This document shows, one piece after another, positions 1-9,187 of a DNA stretch of 64,000 nucleotides. The notes under the pieces were generated by a model. That model ran no database searches. It worked only from the letters and a program-made list of their open reading frames with translations, and had not been told where the DNA came from. The first letter of the stretch is position 1; each line of letters starts with the position of its first letter. The stretch is from Streptococcus mitis (GTDB lineage Bacteria > Bacillota > Bacilli > Lactobacillales > Streptococcaceae), in assembly GCF_002096845.1 (NCBI RefSeq), contig NZ_NCVK01000007.1:28831-92830 (forward strand), in the 5' to 3' direction. The position numbers and the translations under genes were made by a program.

Positions 1-1169
1 AAAGGGATAACTGTATCCTTATAACCTCGTAAAATTCCCTGAAGCGGTGCCGCAAAGGTATCTGCTAACTGAAAGAAAAGACTATAAGTTAAAAAACGCG
101 CTGTCAAATCAATAAATTCTGGGTCGTTACCATAAAGACTGGCCACATTTCCCCTAAAAATGTAAAGGAAGGTTAAGGTGAAGGCCGCAAAAATGAGGGC
201 AGTCCATCTTCCTAGACCAATATAGGTTTTCGCATCATCAAACCGCTTGGCTCCAACTTCATAGGAAACGACAATAGCCATAGCCGATGAGATACTCATA
301 GGGAAAGCATACATGAGAGATGAAAAATTCATAGCTGACTGGTGACTAGCGATAATCAAGGACGAAAACTTAGCCATAATCAAACCAACCACGGAAAAGA
401 TAGCCACTTCCGCGAAGACAGTTCCCCCAATAGGCAGACCTAAGCGAACTCCTTCCTTGATTTTATCCATATTAAGTGGAATTCGTTTCTCAAGGCGTAG
501 GGCTTTAAGCTTCTCCTGTTTAAATAAAACCAGTACAGAAATTCCCAGTAAGACCCAGTAGGCCAAGGAAGTTCCTAAACCAGACCCAGCACCTCCCAGC
601 TCCGGAACTCCAAAGGCCCCGTAAATCAAGAGATAGTTAAATCCACTATTGAGAGGAAGTAACAAAAGCATGAGATACATGGAAAGTTTGGTCAAGCCCA
701 GCGAATCCAGCAAGGAACGAATGACACTAAAGAGCAACAAGGGGATAATTCCGATAGATAAAAACCAAAGATAGCGAACCGCTACTGCCGCCACTGGTGC
801 TTCGAGTCCAATACGATTCAAGATTGGTGGTGCCAAGAAAAGCACCATCCCCAGCAAGACCACAGATAGACCCAAGGCCAAATAGATGAACTGGTAAAAA
901 TCAGACGCAACTTCTTCCTTTTTTCCTCGTCCAAGATGGTGACCAATGATGGGCACCAAGGCCGATACAATCCCTGTTAGAAAGGTAAAGAAAGGATTCC
1001 AGATACTGGTTGCCATAGACACACCAGCCAAGTCCATGGTATTGTATTGACCAGTCATAGTCGTATCAACAAAGGATGCAGAATAATTGGCAAATTGATA
1101 AATCAGGATAGGGAAAAATATCTTTAAAAATAAGATAAATTTGTCTTTAAAATGATGGGTCTGGTACAT
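1..1169 (-). CDS. MATE family efflux transporter (3' end beyond window)
   Basis: Integral membrane exporter of the MATE/DinF type, which moves drugs or metabolites out in exchange for Na+ or H+. The frame is open from an ATG at 1169 to the window edge, about 389 codons. The start reads MYQTHHFKDKF, followed by the characteristic first helix and loop with PILIYQFANYSASFVDTTMTG and then VPIIGHHLGRGKKEEV. The C-terminus is missing only because the window ends. It is the last gene of a same-strand group with ung, mutX and pyrC, starting about 40 bases after pyrC. Family assignment is secure; the substrate cannot be read from sequence. Confidence 0.9.
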   Translation of the reverse strand, partial: MYQTHHFKDKFILFLKIFFPILIYQFANYSASFVDTTMTGQYNTMDLAGVSMATSIWNPFFTFLTGIVSALVPIIGHHLGRGKKEEVASDFYQFIYLALGLSVVLLGMVLFLAPPILNRIGLEAPVAAVAVRYLWFLSIGIIPLLLFSVIRSLLDSLGLTKLSMYLMLLLLPLNSGFNYLLIYGAFGVPELGGAGSGLGTSLAYWVLLGISVLVLFKQEKLKALRLEKRIPLNMDKIKEGVRLGLPIGGTVFAEVAIFSVVGLIMAKFSSLIIASHQSAMNFSSLMYAFPMSISSAMAIVVSYEVGAKRFDDAKTYIGLGRWTALIFAAFTLTFLYIFRGNVASLYGNDPEFIDLTARFLTYSLFFQLADTFAAPLQGILRGYKDTVIP

Positions 1170-1210
1170 ATAGGCTCTCTATTCTTTTTGTTTACAGAGC
1201 AGACTTCCAC

Positions 1211-2479
1211 CTAGTTTTGATAGACGATTTGTCCCTTACAGATGGTATATTTAACCTGCCCTTTTAAGCTTTCACCAATGAATGGTGAATTAGCTGCTTT
1301 GGAAGCAAAATGGGAGTTCACAAGGCGGTCAACCTTGGCATCAAAAATAGTGATATCTGCTGGACCATTCTCAGCCAAGTAACCTGCTTCAAAGTTATAA
1401 AGCTTGGCTGGGTTGTATGTCATTTTTTCAAGTAATTCCATCAAGGTCAACTCTCCTGCTTCGACCAAATAGGTTAAGCCAAGGGACAGTGATGTTTCTA
1501 AACCAGTCATACCAGATGGCGCTTTGGTAATATCCTCAACATTTTTCTCATCTGCATGGTGAGGGGCATGATCAGTTGCGATAACTGTGATGACACCTGA
1601 CTTGAGACCTTCGATAACAGCACGACGGTCTGATTCCAAACGAAGTGGCGGATTCATCTTAGCATTGCTTCCTTGTGTCAAAAGAAGTGCTTCCGTCTTA
1701 GAGAAATGCTGTGGCGCTATTTCTGCTGTGACTTGCGCTCCCAAACTTTGAGCGAACTCAACTACTTTAACACTTTCTTCCTTAGACAAATGCTGAATGT
1801 GAACATGAGCCTTAGTTGCATAGGCAATCATGACATCACGCGCCATCATAGCATACTCAGCTACTCCAGTCGCACCGCAGATATGGAAATGTTCTTTAGC
1901 AATGTTTTCATTAAATCCAAGAATCCCATTCAGACCTGGATCTTCCTCATGAAGACTGATAAAGGTATTGAGCTTTTTGGCTTCTTCCATGGCTTCCTTG
2001 ACAACTTTACTGCTTTCAAGCGGAATACCGTCATCAGAAAAACCAACGGCACCTGCTTCTAAAAGCGCCTTAAAGTCAGTCAAGTCTTGGCCATTAAAGT
2101 TCTTAGTAATGGTCGCAACCGTCTTGACATTGATATTTTCCTTGGCAGCTGACTGGAGAACTTCTTGCAAGGTCTCCACGTCCGAAATGGTTGGACTAGT
2201 ATTAGCCATCATGACAACCGTTGTAAAACCACCTGCAGCGGCTGCTAGGGCACCAGTATGGATATCCTCCTTGTGGGTTTGACCAGGTTCACGGAAATGA
2301 ACATGAATATCGACCAAGCCAGGAGCAACTACAAGACCACTAGCATCAATCTTTTCTGCTCCTTCTTCAGTGATTTCAGGCGCAATTTTGATAATTTTCC
2401 CATCTTGAACTAAGACATCACACACTTGATCCAAACCAGATTTGGGATCCATTACACGACCATTTTTGATTAGTAGCAT
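1211..2479 (-). CDS. pyrC: Dihydroorotase
   Basis: Catalyses reversible cyclisation of carbamoyl-aspartate to dihydroorotate in de novo pyrimidine synthesis. 422 residues, the usual size of the class I bacterial enzyme. The zinc-binding HVHFRE sits at residues 59-64 and a second conserved metal/active-site block DHAPHH lies near residue 303. An AAAGGAG site precedes the ATG. It follows mutX with a 12-base gap, so the two are probably co-transcribed. The other pyrimidine genes are not in this window. Confidence 0.97.
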   Translation of the reverse strand: MLLIKNGRVMDPKSGLDQVCDVLVQDGKIIKIAPEITEEGAEKIDASGLVVAPGLVDIHVHFREPGQTHKEDIHTGALAAAAGGFTTVVMMANTSPTISDVETLQEVLQSAAKENINVKTVATITKNFNGQDLTDFKALLEAGAVGFSDDGIPLESSKVVKEAMEEAKKLNTFISLHEEDPGLNGILGFNENIAKEHFHICGATGVAEYAMMARDVMIAYATKAHVHIQHLSKEESVKVVEFAQSLGAQVTAEIAPQHFSKTEALLLTQGSNAKMNPPLRLESDRRAVIEGLKSGVITVIATDHAPHHADEKNVEDITKAPSGMTGLETSLSLGLTYLVEAGELTLMELLEKMTYNPAKLYNFEAGYLAENGPADITIFDAKVDRLVNSHFASKAANSPFIGESLKGQVKYTICKGQIVYQN

Positions 2480-2491
2480 CTACTTTCTCCT

Positions 2492-2956
2492 TTATTCATA
2501 GAAATCGACTTGGGTATCCAACAATTTATCACCATCATAAACAAACTTAGCTGAAAAGAAGGGTTTATCCTCTAAAAGCCACTCAACAAAGGTATGATCC
2601 CCTTCCCAAGTTGGCTTGCTCAAAACCTCATCATAGGGAACCCATTCTAGCGTTCCCTCATTGCAGTCAATCAAGTCCCCCTCGAACTCCGTCACTTTAA
2701 AAACATAGGTGTACCAGTCTAAATCTGGCGTAAATTCAGGAAAAGTGATAACACCTTTTAGAACTGGTTTGGCTTTGAGTCCTGTTTCTTCAAGGATTTC
2801 ACGCGCCGCGCATTCCTGAGGCGTCTCTCCACGCTCCAGCTTACCACCCACACCAATCCATTTTCCTTTATGAACATCATTTGGCTTTTTATTGCGATGG
2901 AGCATGAGCAGTTCTTTCCCATTATCAATGTAGCAAATCGTCGCTAACTGAGGCAT
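2492..2956 (-). CDS. mutX: NUDIX hydrolase, 8-oxo-dGTP diphosphatase type
   Basis: Sanitises oxidised nucleotides by hydrolysing 8-oxo-dGTP to the monophosphate, which prevents A:T to C:G transversions. The complete Nudix box runs from residue 38 to 60: GKLERGE, then RE at 52-53 and EETG at 56-59. 154 residues, as expected for the MutT/MutX group. RBS AAGGAG lies seven bases before the ATG. It sits 9 bases after ung and 12 before pyrC; a repair pair ung-mutX fits a shared genome-maintenance role. Exact substrate is inferred from family and context. Confidence 0.93.
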   Translation of the reverse strand: MPQLATICYIDNGKELLMLHRNKKPNDVHKGKWIGVGGKLERGETPQECAAREILEETGLKAKPVLKGVITFPEFTPDLDWYTYVFKVTEFEGDLIDCNEGTLEWVPYDEVLSKPTWEGDHTFVEWLLEDKPFFSAKFVYDGDKLLDTQVDFYE

Positions 2957-2965
2957 ATTTTCTCC

Positions 2966-3619
2966 TTATCTAAGCCAATCAATTGGCTCTTGTCCTGTCT
3001 CTGTTAAGAATGCATTGGCCTTGGAAAAAGGTTTGGAACCCCAAAATCCTCTATAAACTGACAAAGGACTGGGATGTGCTGATTCGATAATCAAGTGGTG
3101 AGGATTGGTAACTAAGGCCTTCTTCTTACGTGCATAGGCTCCCCAGAGTACAAAAACTACTGGCCTGTCTAGATTATTGACCACCTGGATCACGGCATCC
3201 GTAAATGGCTCCCATATCTGACCAGCATGACCATTGGCCTGTCCAGCAGGAACAGTTAAACAAGCATTAAGAAGCAAGACTCCTTGCTCAGCCCAAGCTG
3301 TCAAATCATGGGATTTCTTAACGCCGATATCATCTGATAATTCTTTCAAGATATTTTGCAAGGATGGCGGAGCTGGAATAGAATCAGGTACAGAAAAACT
3401 CAAACCCTGCGCTTGACCTGGACCGTGATAGGGATCTTGCCCTAGAATAACCACCTTAACTTCTTCAAGCGGTGTGGTCAAGAGAGCCTGAAAAACCTTT
3501 TCCTTGGGCGGATAAACAGCCCCCTGAGCATAGACCTGATTCATAAACTGATTGATTTTCCCGAAATAACCCTCAGGTAATTGCTCCTTAATCAAAGCAT
3601 GCCAAGACGAGTGTTCCAT
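2966..3619 (-). CDS. ung: Uracil-DNA glycosylase
   Basis: Removes uracil from DNA by cleaving the N-glycosidic bond, the first step of base-excision repair. Family 1 signature GQDPYHG is at residues 60-66 with catalytic Asp62, and the second motif HPSPLS with its catalytic His is near residue 182. 217 residues matches the bacterial family. RBS GGAG precedes the ATG at 3619. An extended -10 (TGCTATAAT, plus-strand 3648-3656) lies just upstream, next to the terminator of the HAD gene, so ung probably heads the ung-mutX-pyrC-MATE unit. Confidence 0.97.
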   Translation of the reverse strand: MEHSSWHALIKEQLPEGYFGKINQFMNQVYAQGAVYPPKEKVFQALLTTPLEEVKVVILGQDPYHGPGQAQGLSFSVPDSIPAPPSLQNILKELSDDIGVKKSHDLTAWAEQGVLLLNACLTVPAGQANGHAGQIWEPFTDAVIQVVNNLDRPVVFVLWGAYARKKKALVTNPHHLIIESAHPSPLSVYRGFWGSKPFSKANAFLTETGQEPIDWLR

Positions 3620-3655
3620 AGCCGACTCCTTCGTTTTTACTGCCTCTATTATAGC

Positions 3656-3683
3656 AAAAAGTGGCTTTCTAAACCACTTTTTA
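3656..3683 (-). terminator. Rho-independent terminator of the HAD gene
   Basis: Hairpin AAAAAGTGG / CCACTTTTT with an eight-base loop. It overlaps the stop codon of the HAD gene at 3681 and is followed on the minus strand by TTTTT, which runs straight into the -10 of the ung promoter. Compact back-to-back terminator and promoter. Confidence 0.85.
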
Positions 3684-4373
3684 CAGTTTATCTAAACAAT
3701 CCAGCAAGTCTTGGTAAGAATGGACTTCGTAAGTCGGCTGGGCTTGTGTGTGATTTTCGAGGTGATGAGGATTGTACCAGATAGTGTCTATCCCAGCATT
3801 ATTGCCACCTTGAATGTCGGCGGTCAGGGAATCTCCAATCATCAGCGTCTTTTCTTTGCTAAAGCCTGTAATCTGCTGACCAATCTTTTCATAAAAGAGA
3901 GCATCCGGCTTTTGTGTTTGCAACTGTTCTGAGATAAAGAATTGATTGAAATAAGGTGCTAGACCAGATTGAGCCAAACGCCCTGTCTGGATAGCAGTAA
4001 TGCCATTTGTCGCAGCATACAAGTCATAATCTCGCTCGATGAGGATATCCAAGAGTTCATGAGCTCCCGAAAGAGTTTGCCCCTGCTGAGCGAGATAAAA
4101 TTGGTAACGCTGAGCAAGTAACGTACCATCTTTCTCCAGTCCAAAATGAGCAAATAAACGAGAAAAGCGCGTGTTAACCAAGTCTTGTTTACTGATTTTC
4201 TTTTGCTCCAAGTCCTTCCATAGAGCCTTGTTCATAGGAACGTAATAGTCTTTATAAGCCTGAATATCTGCAACCCCTTCTTCTTTTAGAAGTTGCGTTA
4301 AAGCCACATCCTCAGCAGCATCAAAATCAAGAAGAGTGTGGTCAAGGTCGAATAGTAGAAATTTGTAGGACAA
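3681..4373 (-). CDS. HAD superfamily hydrolase, YjjG-like 5'-nucleotidase
   Basis: Phosphatase of the HAD superfamily, in the YjjG subgroup that acts on pyrimidine and non-canonical nucleoside monophosphates. Motif I is [11 protein letters not shown] (nucleophile Asp at residue 9 from the chosen start), motif II is AATNG, and motif IV is [12 protein letters not shown] place the start at the TTG at 4373 because AGAAAGGA lies eight bases before it and homologues start [13 protein letters not shown]; the longer frame to 4409 would run through that ribosome site. About 230 residues. Specific substrate is family-level inference. Confidence 0.88.
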   Translation of the reverse strand: MSYKFLLFDLDHTLLDFDAAEDVALTQLLKEEGVADIQAYKDYYVPMNKALWKDLEQKKISKQDLVNTRFSRLFAHFGLEKDGTLLAQRYQFYLAQQGQTLSGAHELLDILIERDYDLYAATNGITAIQTGRLAQSGLAPYFNQFFISEQLQTQKPDALFYEKIGQQITGFSKEKTLMIGDSLTADIQGGNNAGIDTIWYNPHHLENHTQAQPTYEVHSYQDLLDCLDKL

Positions 4374-4491
4374 TTTGGTGTTTTCCTTTCTAAAATAAAC
4401 AACTTTCACTTCATTCGGTTGTTTAATGTAAAAACTTAAAAGTAGTAAAGTATAACAAAAATAATAGTTCCAATTGATTAACTAACCCATA

Positions 4492-4704
4492 CTATTCTAG
4501 TGAATTATAGAAAAATCTTCTATAAATTCGAGCAATAGTTAAAATACAAACAAATATAATTCCCAAAATAGATAACACTATTTTCACAAAATTCATTTCA
4601 GAGCCTATTACATAGATATGAAAAAGAGGGGCTAGTCCTACACATAGAGACAATAGATAATTACTAAATCTTATCTCACCAATTCCTGCAAAAAAATGTT
4701 TCAT
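4492..4704 (-). CDS. Small membrane protein, unknown function
   Basis: I do not recognise this 70-residue protein. It has two hydrophobic stretches (about residues 13-35 and 40-60), followed by a short basic tail IYRRFFYNS, so it is probably a two-helix membrane protein. It is a credible gene: AAAGGAG is ten bases upstream of the ATG and a consensus promoter lies 140-170 bases further upstream. It sits at the downstream edge of the AT-rich ABC/TetR block, and might be an accessory or immunity-like protein for those transporters, but nothing in the sequence proves that. Confidence 0.6.
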   Translation of the reverse strand: MKHFFAGIGEIRFSNYLLSLCVGLAPLFHIYVIGSEMNFVKIVLSILGIIFVCILTIARIYRRFFYNSLE

Positions 4705-4846
4705 TTTAAATATTCTCCTTTGAAGCCCCTAATGTTTAAAAATAATGACTGCTTAAAATTAAACAGCTCTAAAATCTAAATATTTGTCAGAGATAAGCTA
4801 TACTAAGATTATTTTTTAAGCACAACTTTCTTGCTCTTATAGTTTA

Positions 4847-4875
4847 ATTATATTATAACACTATAAAATTTTCAA
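4847..4875 (-). promoter_or_regulatory. Sigma-70 promoter upstream of the small membrane protein gene
   Basis: Minus-strand -35 TTGAAA (4870-4875), 17-base spacer, -10 TATAAT (4847-4852). It would give a leader of about 135 bases for the 70-residue gene and shows that this gene need not depend on the ABC operon. Confidence 0.6.
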
Positions 4876-5054
4876 TTTAATTGATATTTACCATTTAATC
4901 ATATTCGATGAGTTGTATTTTACAGATTAATATTATTTAGCCTTCTTTTTTAGTTACTTTTTAATTCTCAAATTCCCTTTGTTTATACAACCATAATATT
5001 ATTGAAAAACAACTTGAGATTAAAGATTTTCATCCTCTTTTTATTCTGGTAGCA
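4876..5054. other. AT-rich intergenic stretch, nothing recognised
   Basis: Between the ABC exporter stop and the promoter of the small membrane gene. Very AT-rich, with no hairpin plus T-run that I trust and no ORF with a properly spaced ribosome site. Confidence 0.5.
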
Positions 5055-6737
5055 CTACACACTCAACTCAACCAATTTATAAAATTCACCTTTCCTATCC
5101 ATCAAGTTATCAAAAGAACCATCTTCAACAATAACTCCATTTTTCATAAAAAGAATTCTATTGTATTTTTTCAACATGCTCTTATTTAACTTATGCGTAA
5201 CAACAAGAACCGTCAAATCTTGAATTTCTAAAATTGAATTTTCAATTTCAGTAGTAACTTTATTATCTAAAGACGAGGTAGCCTCATCTAATAATAAGAT
5301 TGGTGTTTTTCGAATTAAAGCACGCGCAATACTAAGTCTCTGTCTTTCTCCCCCAGATAGATTTGATCCATTCTCGCCACATAAAGTTTGTAGACCTACT
5401 TCATTTTCTAAAATATAACTTTCTAAGCCAGACTGCTGTACAGCTTTTTTTATATCATCTTCAGTAAAGGATTGACTAAGGGTAATATTTGCTTTTAAAG
5501 TATCATCAAAGATATAAACATCTTGCTGAACAATAGTCATTAAGTTATAAAGGCTCTCTGCTGAAATAGCTTGCAAATCTTGATTATCAATTGAGATATA
5601 CCCACTTGTTACATCATAGAAACGCAGTAATAGATTGAGTAAAGTTGATTTTCCACTACCTGACATACCTACTATTGCAATTTTTTCCCCCTTTTTGATC
5701 TGCAAAGATAAATGATTAAAAATCTTTTCCTCAGCATTAGGGTAGGAAAAATCTACATTTGAAAAAGAAATGACATCATCAAAATATTCTTTCGTTTTAC
5801 CAGTTTGAAGTTCGATTACATCTTTTACCTCAAATGAATTCAGTGTAGCCTGACCTTCACGGAATTTACTCATTCCCATACCAATTTCATTTAGTGGCAT
5901 TACTACAAAATTGACTAGTTGAACAATAGCTGTAACACTCCCAATTGTGGTATGCCCACCGAAGACCAGATACATTCCTCCACCAAAGGCTACTAAAAAA
6001 ACAATCATCCCTGAAAGTTGAGAAATAACATTAGATAAAACATCAAATTTCCCTTTGATGAAATATATCTCATCCAATTTTTCGCTTTCGTTTTTGTAAT
6101 CTTGACGGATAGCCTCTTTCACATTAAAACTTTTTATAACTAGAAACCCTGCTAAAATATCTTTAACCTTAGCTAAATATTTCTGATCGGCTATCATAGA
6201 ACTATTTTGTAGAGAGGCTGATTTTTGTCCAATAAATCCTGAAATCATCATAGGAATAATGCTAGCAATGATAACTAATAAGGTCAAAAACCAATTACCT
6301 ATAAACATGGCTACTAGTGAGAAAATCATTAAGGAAATATTTTTTGAAATATTAAAATACTGGTGCAAATAATCCTGCTCAATTTTCTTCATGTTCTCAG
6401 TTAATATTGAAATAAATTTCCCTGATTTTTCCATAGAAAATTCTCTATAATCCCTATCTAAAATAGATTTAAACACCTTATTTTTGTATCTTGACATAAT
6501 CTGCCTAACAAGTTTATTTCTTAATCGAAGGGATATAAAATTAAGACTGGCATAGATAAATATTACGATAGCGCCTATGAGTATCGCTTGGGTTAGAGCT
6601 TCCCTATTTTGGGACATTCCACTATCAATTATAATTTTAATAGAATAAGCAAAAGCAATATTAGTTAAAGGAACTAGTATATTAAAAATCATGAAAGTAT
6701 AAAAAGACTTCTTATGGTACTTTGTCAATTGTTTCAT
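5055..6737 (-). CDS. ABC exporter, fused membrane and ATPase domains
   Basis: Half-transporter of the type I ABC exporter class (MsbA/LmrA-like). A six-helix membrane domain occupies roughly residues 1-300. The ATPase follows with Walker A GMSGSGKST at 357-365, signature LSGGERQ at 460-466, Walker B LLLDEA at 481-486 and the H-loop VVTHK. No N-terminal C39 peptidase domain, so it is not a peptide-processing exporter. 560 residues. It starts 21 bases after the neighbouring ABC ATPase gene and is probably the last gene of that operon. Only one half-transporter is present, implying a homodimer. Substrate unknown; a drug, lipid or peptide are all possible. Confidence 0.88.
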   Translation of the reverse strand: MKQLTKYHKKSFYTFMIFNILVPLTNIAFAYSIKIIIDSGMSQNREALTQAILIGAIVIFIYASLNFISLRLRNKLVRQIMSRYKNKVFKSILDRDYREFSMEKSGKFISILTENMKKIEQDYLHQYFNISKNISLMIFSLVAMFIGNWFLTLLVIIASIIPMMISGFIGQKSASLQNSSMIADQKYLAKVKDILAGFLVIKSFNVKEAIRQDYKNESEKLDEIYFIKGKFDVLSNVISQLSGMIVFLVAFGGGMYLVFGGHTTIGSVTAIVQLVNFVVMPLNEIGMGMSKFREGQATLNSFEVKDVIELQTGKTKEYFDDVISFSNVDFSYPNAEEKIFNHLSLQIKKGEKIAIVGMSGSGKSTLLNLLLRFYDVTSGYISIDNQDLQAISAESLYNLMTIVQQDVYIFDDTLKANITLSQSFTEDDIKKAVQQSGLESYILENEVGLQTLCGENGSNLSGGERQRLSIARALIRKTPILLLDEATSSLDNKVTTEIENSILEIQDLTVLVVTHKLNKSMLKKYNRILFMKNGVIVEDGSFDNLMDRKGEFYKLVELSV

Positions 6738-6758
6738 TCCTAATCTACCTCATAATTC

Positions 6759-7478
6759 TTAAATTTCATTTAGAAAATGTGACATAAAATATTCTTCTAA
6801 GTCAATATTCTCTCTCCTAAGCTCTCTCATAGAGACCTGTTCTAGCATTTCTCCATTTTTGATAACACCAATCTTATCTGCTATCTGTGAAATTTCCGAT
6901 AAAATATGACTTGAGATGAATATTGTAACACCACATTCCTTAGAAAGAGACAACAAAAGATTCCGAATTTCTTGAATTCCTATTGGATCTAAACCATTGA
7001 TTGGTTCATCTAAAATTAACAATTTAGGTTTTGTTAGGAAAGCCCGAGCTAAACCAAGTCTCTGTCTCATTCCTAACGAAAACTCTTTTACTTTTTTAGT
7101 CGTATTTTTTAATCCGACCATCCTTAAGGCTCTTATTATATCTGATTCGGTAATATTTTTCCTCATATATTGCGCATGAATTTCCAAAATTTCTTTTGCT
7201 GTGAGGTTTTCATAAAAAATTGGTGTTTCAATAACACTTCCAACCTGACTTAGAATCTCCTCTCTGTGATCTTGTAAATTTTTTCCAAAGATTTCAATAC
7301 TACCAGATGTAACAGTTGATAAGGATAACATGCATTTCATTAAAGTTGTTTTCCCTGCGCCATTTGGTCCTAAAAATCCATAGATTTCTCCTTCAGAAAT
7401 TTGTAAGTTAATACCACTTAAAATTTCTTCTTTATCAATTGTTTTAAAAACTTCTTTTATTTCAACAATATTTCTCAT
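6759..7478 (-). CDS. ABC transporter ATP-binding protein
   Basis: Soluble ATPase subunit of an ABC-2 type transporter, BcrA/NatA-like. Walker A GPNGAGKTT starts at residue 37, signature FSLGMRQRLGLARA, Walker B LLILDEPINGLDP and a switch His in SSHILSE. I start it at the ATG at 7478 (MRNIVEIKEV), preceded by GAAAGAGAG; the frame could open at a TTG at 7514, which has no ribosome site. 239 residues. Its partner is the permease gene just upstream (7610-8350). Such pairs often confer resistance to peptide antibiotics, but that role is not shown here. Confidence 0.88.
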   Translation of the reverse strand: MRNIVEIKEVFKTIDKEEILSGINLQISEGEIYGFLGPNGAGKTTLMKCMLSLSTVTSGSIEIFGKNLQDHREEILSQVGSVIETPIFYENLTAKEILEIHAQYMRKNITESDIIRALRMVGLKNTTKKVKEFSLGMRQRLGLARAFLTKPKLLILDEPINGLDPIGIQEIRNLLLSLSKECGVTIFISSHILSEISQIADKIGVIKNGEMLEQVSMRELRRENIDLEEYFMSHFLNEI

Positions 7479-7609
7479 TTCTATCTCTCTTTCTATATCT
7501 AGCTTTAAATGCAAGAATTTTTCTTCAGGAGCATAAATACTAACTTATACAGTCTCTTCGTTTAAATAAATCATCACAAAATTAGCACTTTCCTTTAAAT
7601 TTAGCTATA

Positions 7610-8350
7610 CTACTTGATATTAATATCTTTTCTTGAAATAGTATAAATTGAAAATGAAACAATCATTAAACTTATGAAACTAGCAAATATTAAGAAGAAT
7701 AAGTTATCAACAAAGTTATTCGTTAAACTGCCTGGACTTACATTCGAAAGTAACGCTGCTAAACCAAGTCCTGAAAGCATTGTTATAGCTATTGAATGCC
7801 TAATCATACCTAAAACAAATGGTAGTAACCCTATTAGTACTGTTGCAAACGTTATTCCAGCTAAGTTGATTAATTGACTAGCTATTGGGATATAATTTGA
7901 TTCGGTTAAAACTGCTACTAATTTAATTAATAATTGAATAACTAAATGTGCAGTAAAATGAGCAATAAATGATATCAGAATTACTGTAAGCACTTTTCCC
8001 CATAGTAACTTTATTTTAGAAACAGGGTAGGAAAACAGCTGAAAAATTGTTCTTCGTTTAAATTCATCAATAATAATCGTAGACAATAAATAAGATTCGA
8101 AAATCAAAAATGCTGCTTTTGTAAATAAAGATGAAAATAATGAAGTTGCAATTGCCCAACCTTCCCATTTACTAGTAATTCTAATATTATTGGTACTCTG
8201 CCCAACAAACTCTCCTAGTTTATTATCAGTACCTAATCCCATAATAATGATTACTGTAATACCTAACACTATAAATATAGTACACAACCAGGCTAAAAAT
8301 AATTTTGATTTTGAAACTTTATTTAATTCAATTTTAATAAGCGACAACAT
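7610..8350 (-). CDS. ABC-2 type transporter permease
   Basis: Membrane subunit of the ABC-2 system. About six hydrophobic segments, an N-terminal cytoplasmic start MLSLIKIELNKVSKSK, and the typical cytoplasmic EFKRRTIFQLFSYPVSK block between the second and third helices. The start is the ATG at 8350: GGAGGAAAAATCT places an ideal ribosome site in front of it and overlaps the alternative TTG at 8365. 246 residues. First gene of the ABC operon, directly behind two copies of the TetR-type operator, so it should be repressed by the neighbouring regulator. A 131-base gap separates it from the ATPase gene. Confidence 0.85.
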   Translation of the reverse strand: MLSLIKIELNKVSKSKLFLAWLCTIFIVLGITVIIIMGLGTDNKLGEFVGQSTNNIRITSKWEGWAIATSLFSSLFTKAAFLIFESYLLSTIIIDEFKRRTIFQLFSYPVSKIKLLWGKVLTVILISFIAHFTAHLVIQLLIKLVAVLTESNYIPIASQLINLAGITFATVLIGLLPFVLGMIRHSIAITMLSGLGLAALLSNVSPGSLTNNFVDNLFFLIFASFISLMIVSFSIYTISRKDINIK

Positions 8351-8407
8351 AGATTTTTCCTCCAAAAAATTTTGTTAATATTAATGGCACTATTCAAAAA
8401 GCACTTA

Positions 8408-8424
8408 ACATACTTTCGGTATGT
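8408..8424. promoter_or_regulatory. Operator copy 1 for the TetR regulator
   Basis: ACATACTTTCGGTATGT, a 17-base inverted repeat with arms ACATAC/GTATGT and a five-base centre. It lies 58 bases before the permease start codon, in the gap between the regulator and the ABC operon. Confidence 0.7.
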
Positions 8425-8440
8425 AAAAATTTAAAAACAA

Positions 8441-8457
8441 ACATACCGTAGGTATGT
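8441..8457. promoter_or_regulatory. Operator copy 2 for the TetR regulator
   Basis: ACATACCGTAGGTATGT, a perfect 17-base inverted repeat with seven-base arms, 33 bases centre to centre from copy 1, i.e. about three helical turns, so two dimers could bind the same face. Confidence 0.72.
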
Positions 8458-8519
8458 ATAGTAGTATTTTTAATACCATATCTAGAGTATGGTATTTTTT
8501 ATATATCAATACGTAAAAT

Positions 8520-9155
8520 TTATTTAGTACTTTTTAAGTGATCAAATAATTTGAAAATTACTTCCATCATTTCATCAGTAATCAACTGCACCCCTAGTCC
8601 TTCAAAAGTAAGTTTAATGAAATTCATTTTACGCTTTAATTCTTCTACTGAATAAATAGAAATTTGGAACCCAATCCAAATATTCAAAGTTAACACAATC
8701 AAATCAGCTAGCTCTTCAGGATATTCTGTTTTAATTGATTTATCTTCAACACCTTCGAAAACTTTTTCTCTAATTCCTGGTAAAAAATCAGAAAATAAAT
8801 TTAGATACTGTTCGCCTAATAAACGTGGACTTCTTAACATAATTGAAGCTGAGTATACGAGTCTTTGTTGTTCAAAATTAGAAAAAGAATCCATCAAAGA
8901 ATTTTGTATTTTTTCTAATGCAGTATCTCCTCTCCAATTATAATTTAGAATTTCTTGATTATTTTCACTAATGATTGATTGCAATATTTCATCTTTAGAC
9001 TCGAAATGATGATAAATAACACCTTTCGTCAATCCACCTAACCCATCGATTATATCTTGTATTGAGGTATTATCAAATCCTTTTTCTAAAAATAAATCTT
9101 TCGAAACTTCTAATATTTTCCTTCTTGTTTCTTCCGGATTTCTATTCCTTGCCAT
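8520..9155 (-). CDS. TetR family transcriptional regulator
   Basis: Ligand-responsive repressor. The N-terminal helix-turn-helix covers about residues 10-55: RRKILEVSKDLFLEKGF, then SIQDIIDGLGGLTKGVIYHHFESK with the YHHF signature. The C-terminal ligand domain (to residue 211) resembles no particular subfamily I can name. RBS AGGAG lies before the ATG. It is transcribed towards the ABC operon, and matching 17-base palindromes occur both in front of that operon and just before its own start, so it most likely represses both and is induced by a compound the transporters export. Confidence 0.92.
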   Translation of the reverse strand: MARNRNPEETRRKILEVSKDLFLEKGFDNTSIQDIIDGLGGLTKGVIYHHFESKDEILQSIISENNQEILNYNWRGDTALEKIQNSLMDSFSNFEQQRLVYSASIMLRSPRLLGEQYLNLFSDFLPGIREKVFEGVEDKSIKTEYPEELADLIVLTLNIWIGFQISIYSVEELKRKMNFIKLTFEGLGVQLITDEMMEVIFKLFDHLKSTK

Positions 9156-9170
9156 TATAACTCCTTTCCA

Positions 9171-9187
9171 ACATACTAACGGTACGT
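9171..9187. promoter_or_regulatory. Operator copy 3, in front of the tetR gene
   Basis: ACATACTAACGGTACGT has the same 17-base layout as the two other copies (ACATAC, five bases, GTATGT) with one mismatch in the right arm. It begins 16 bases upstream of the regulator start codon, a natural autorepression position. Confidence 0.65.

Noticed and set aside
1..1169. Apparent truncation of the MATE gene
   Set aside because: The frame simply runs off the window edge; no stop or frameshift was seen.
5008..5032. Short ATG frame (MKIFNL...) right after the ABC exporter stop on the minus strand
   Set aside because: AGAGG abuts the ATG directly without proper spacing and the frame is only about 16 codons; no family resemblance.
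8470..8500. Hairpin AATACCATA/TATGGTATT between tetR and the ABC operon as terminator
   Set aside because: The T-run follows only on the plus strand, where no gene is transcribed; on the minus strand it is followed by A. Left unassigned.
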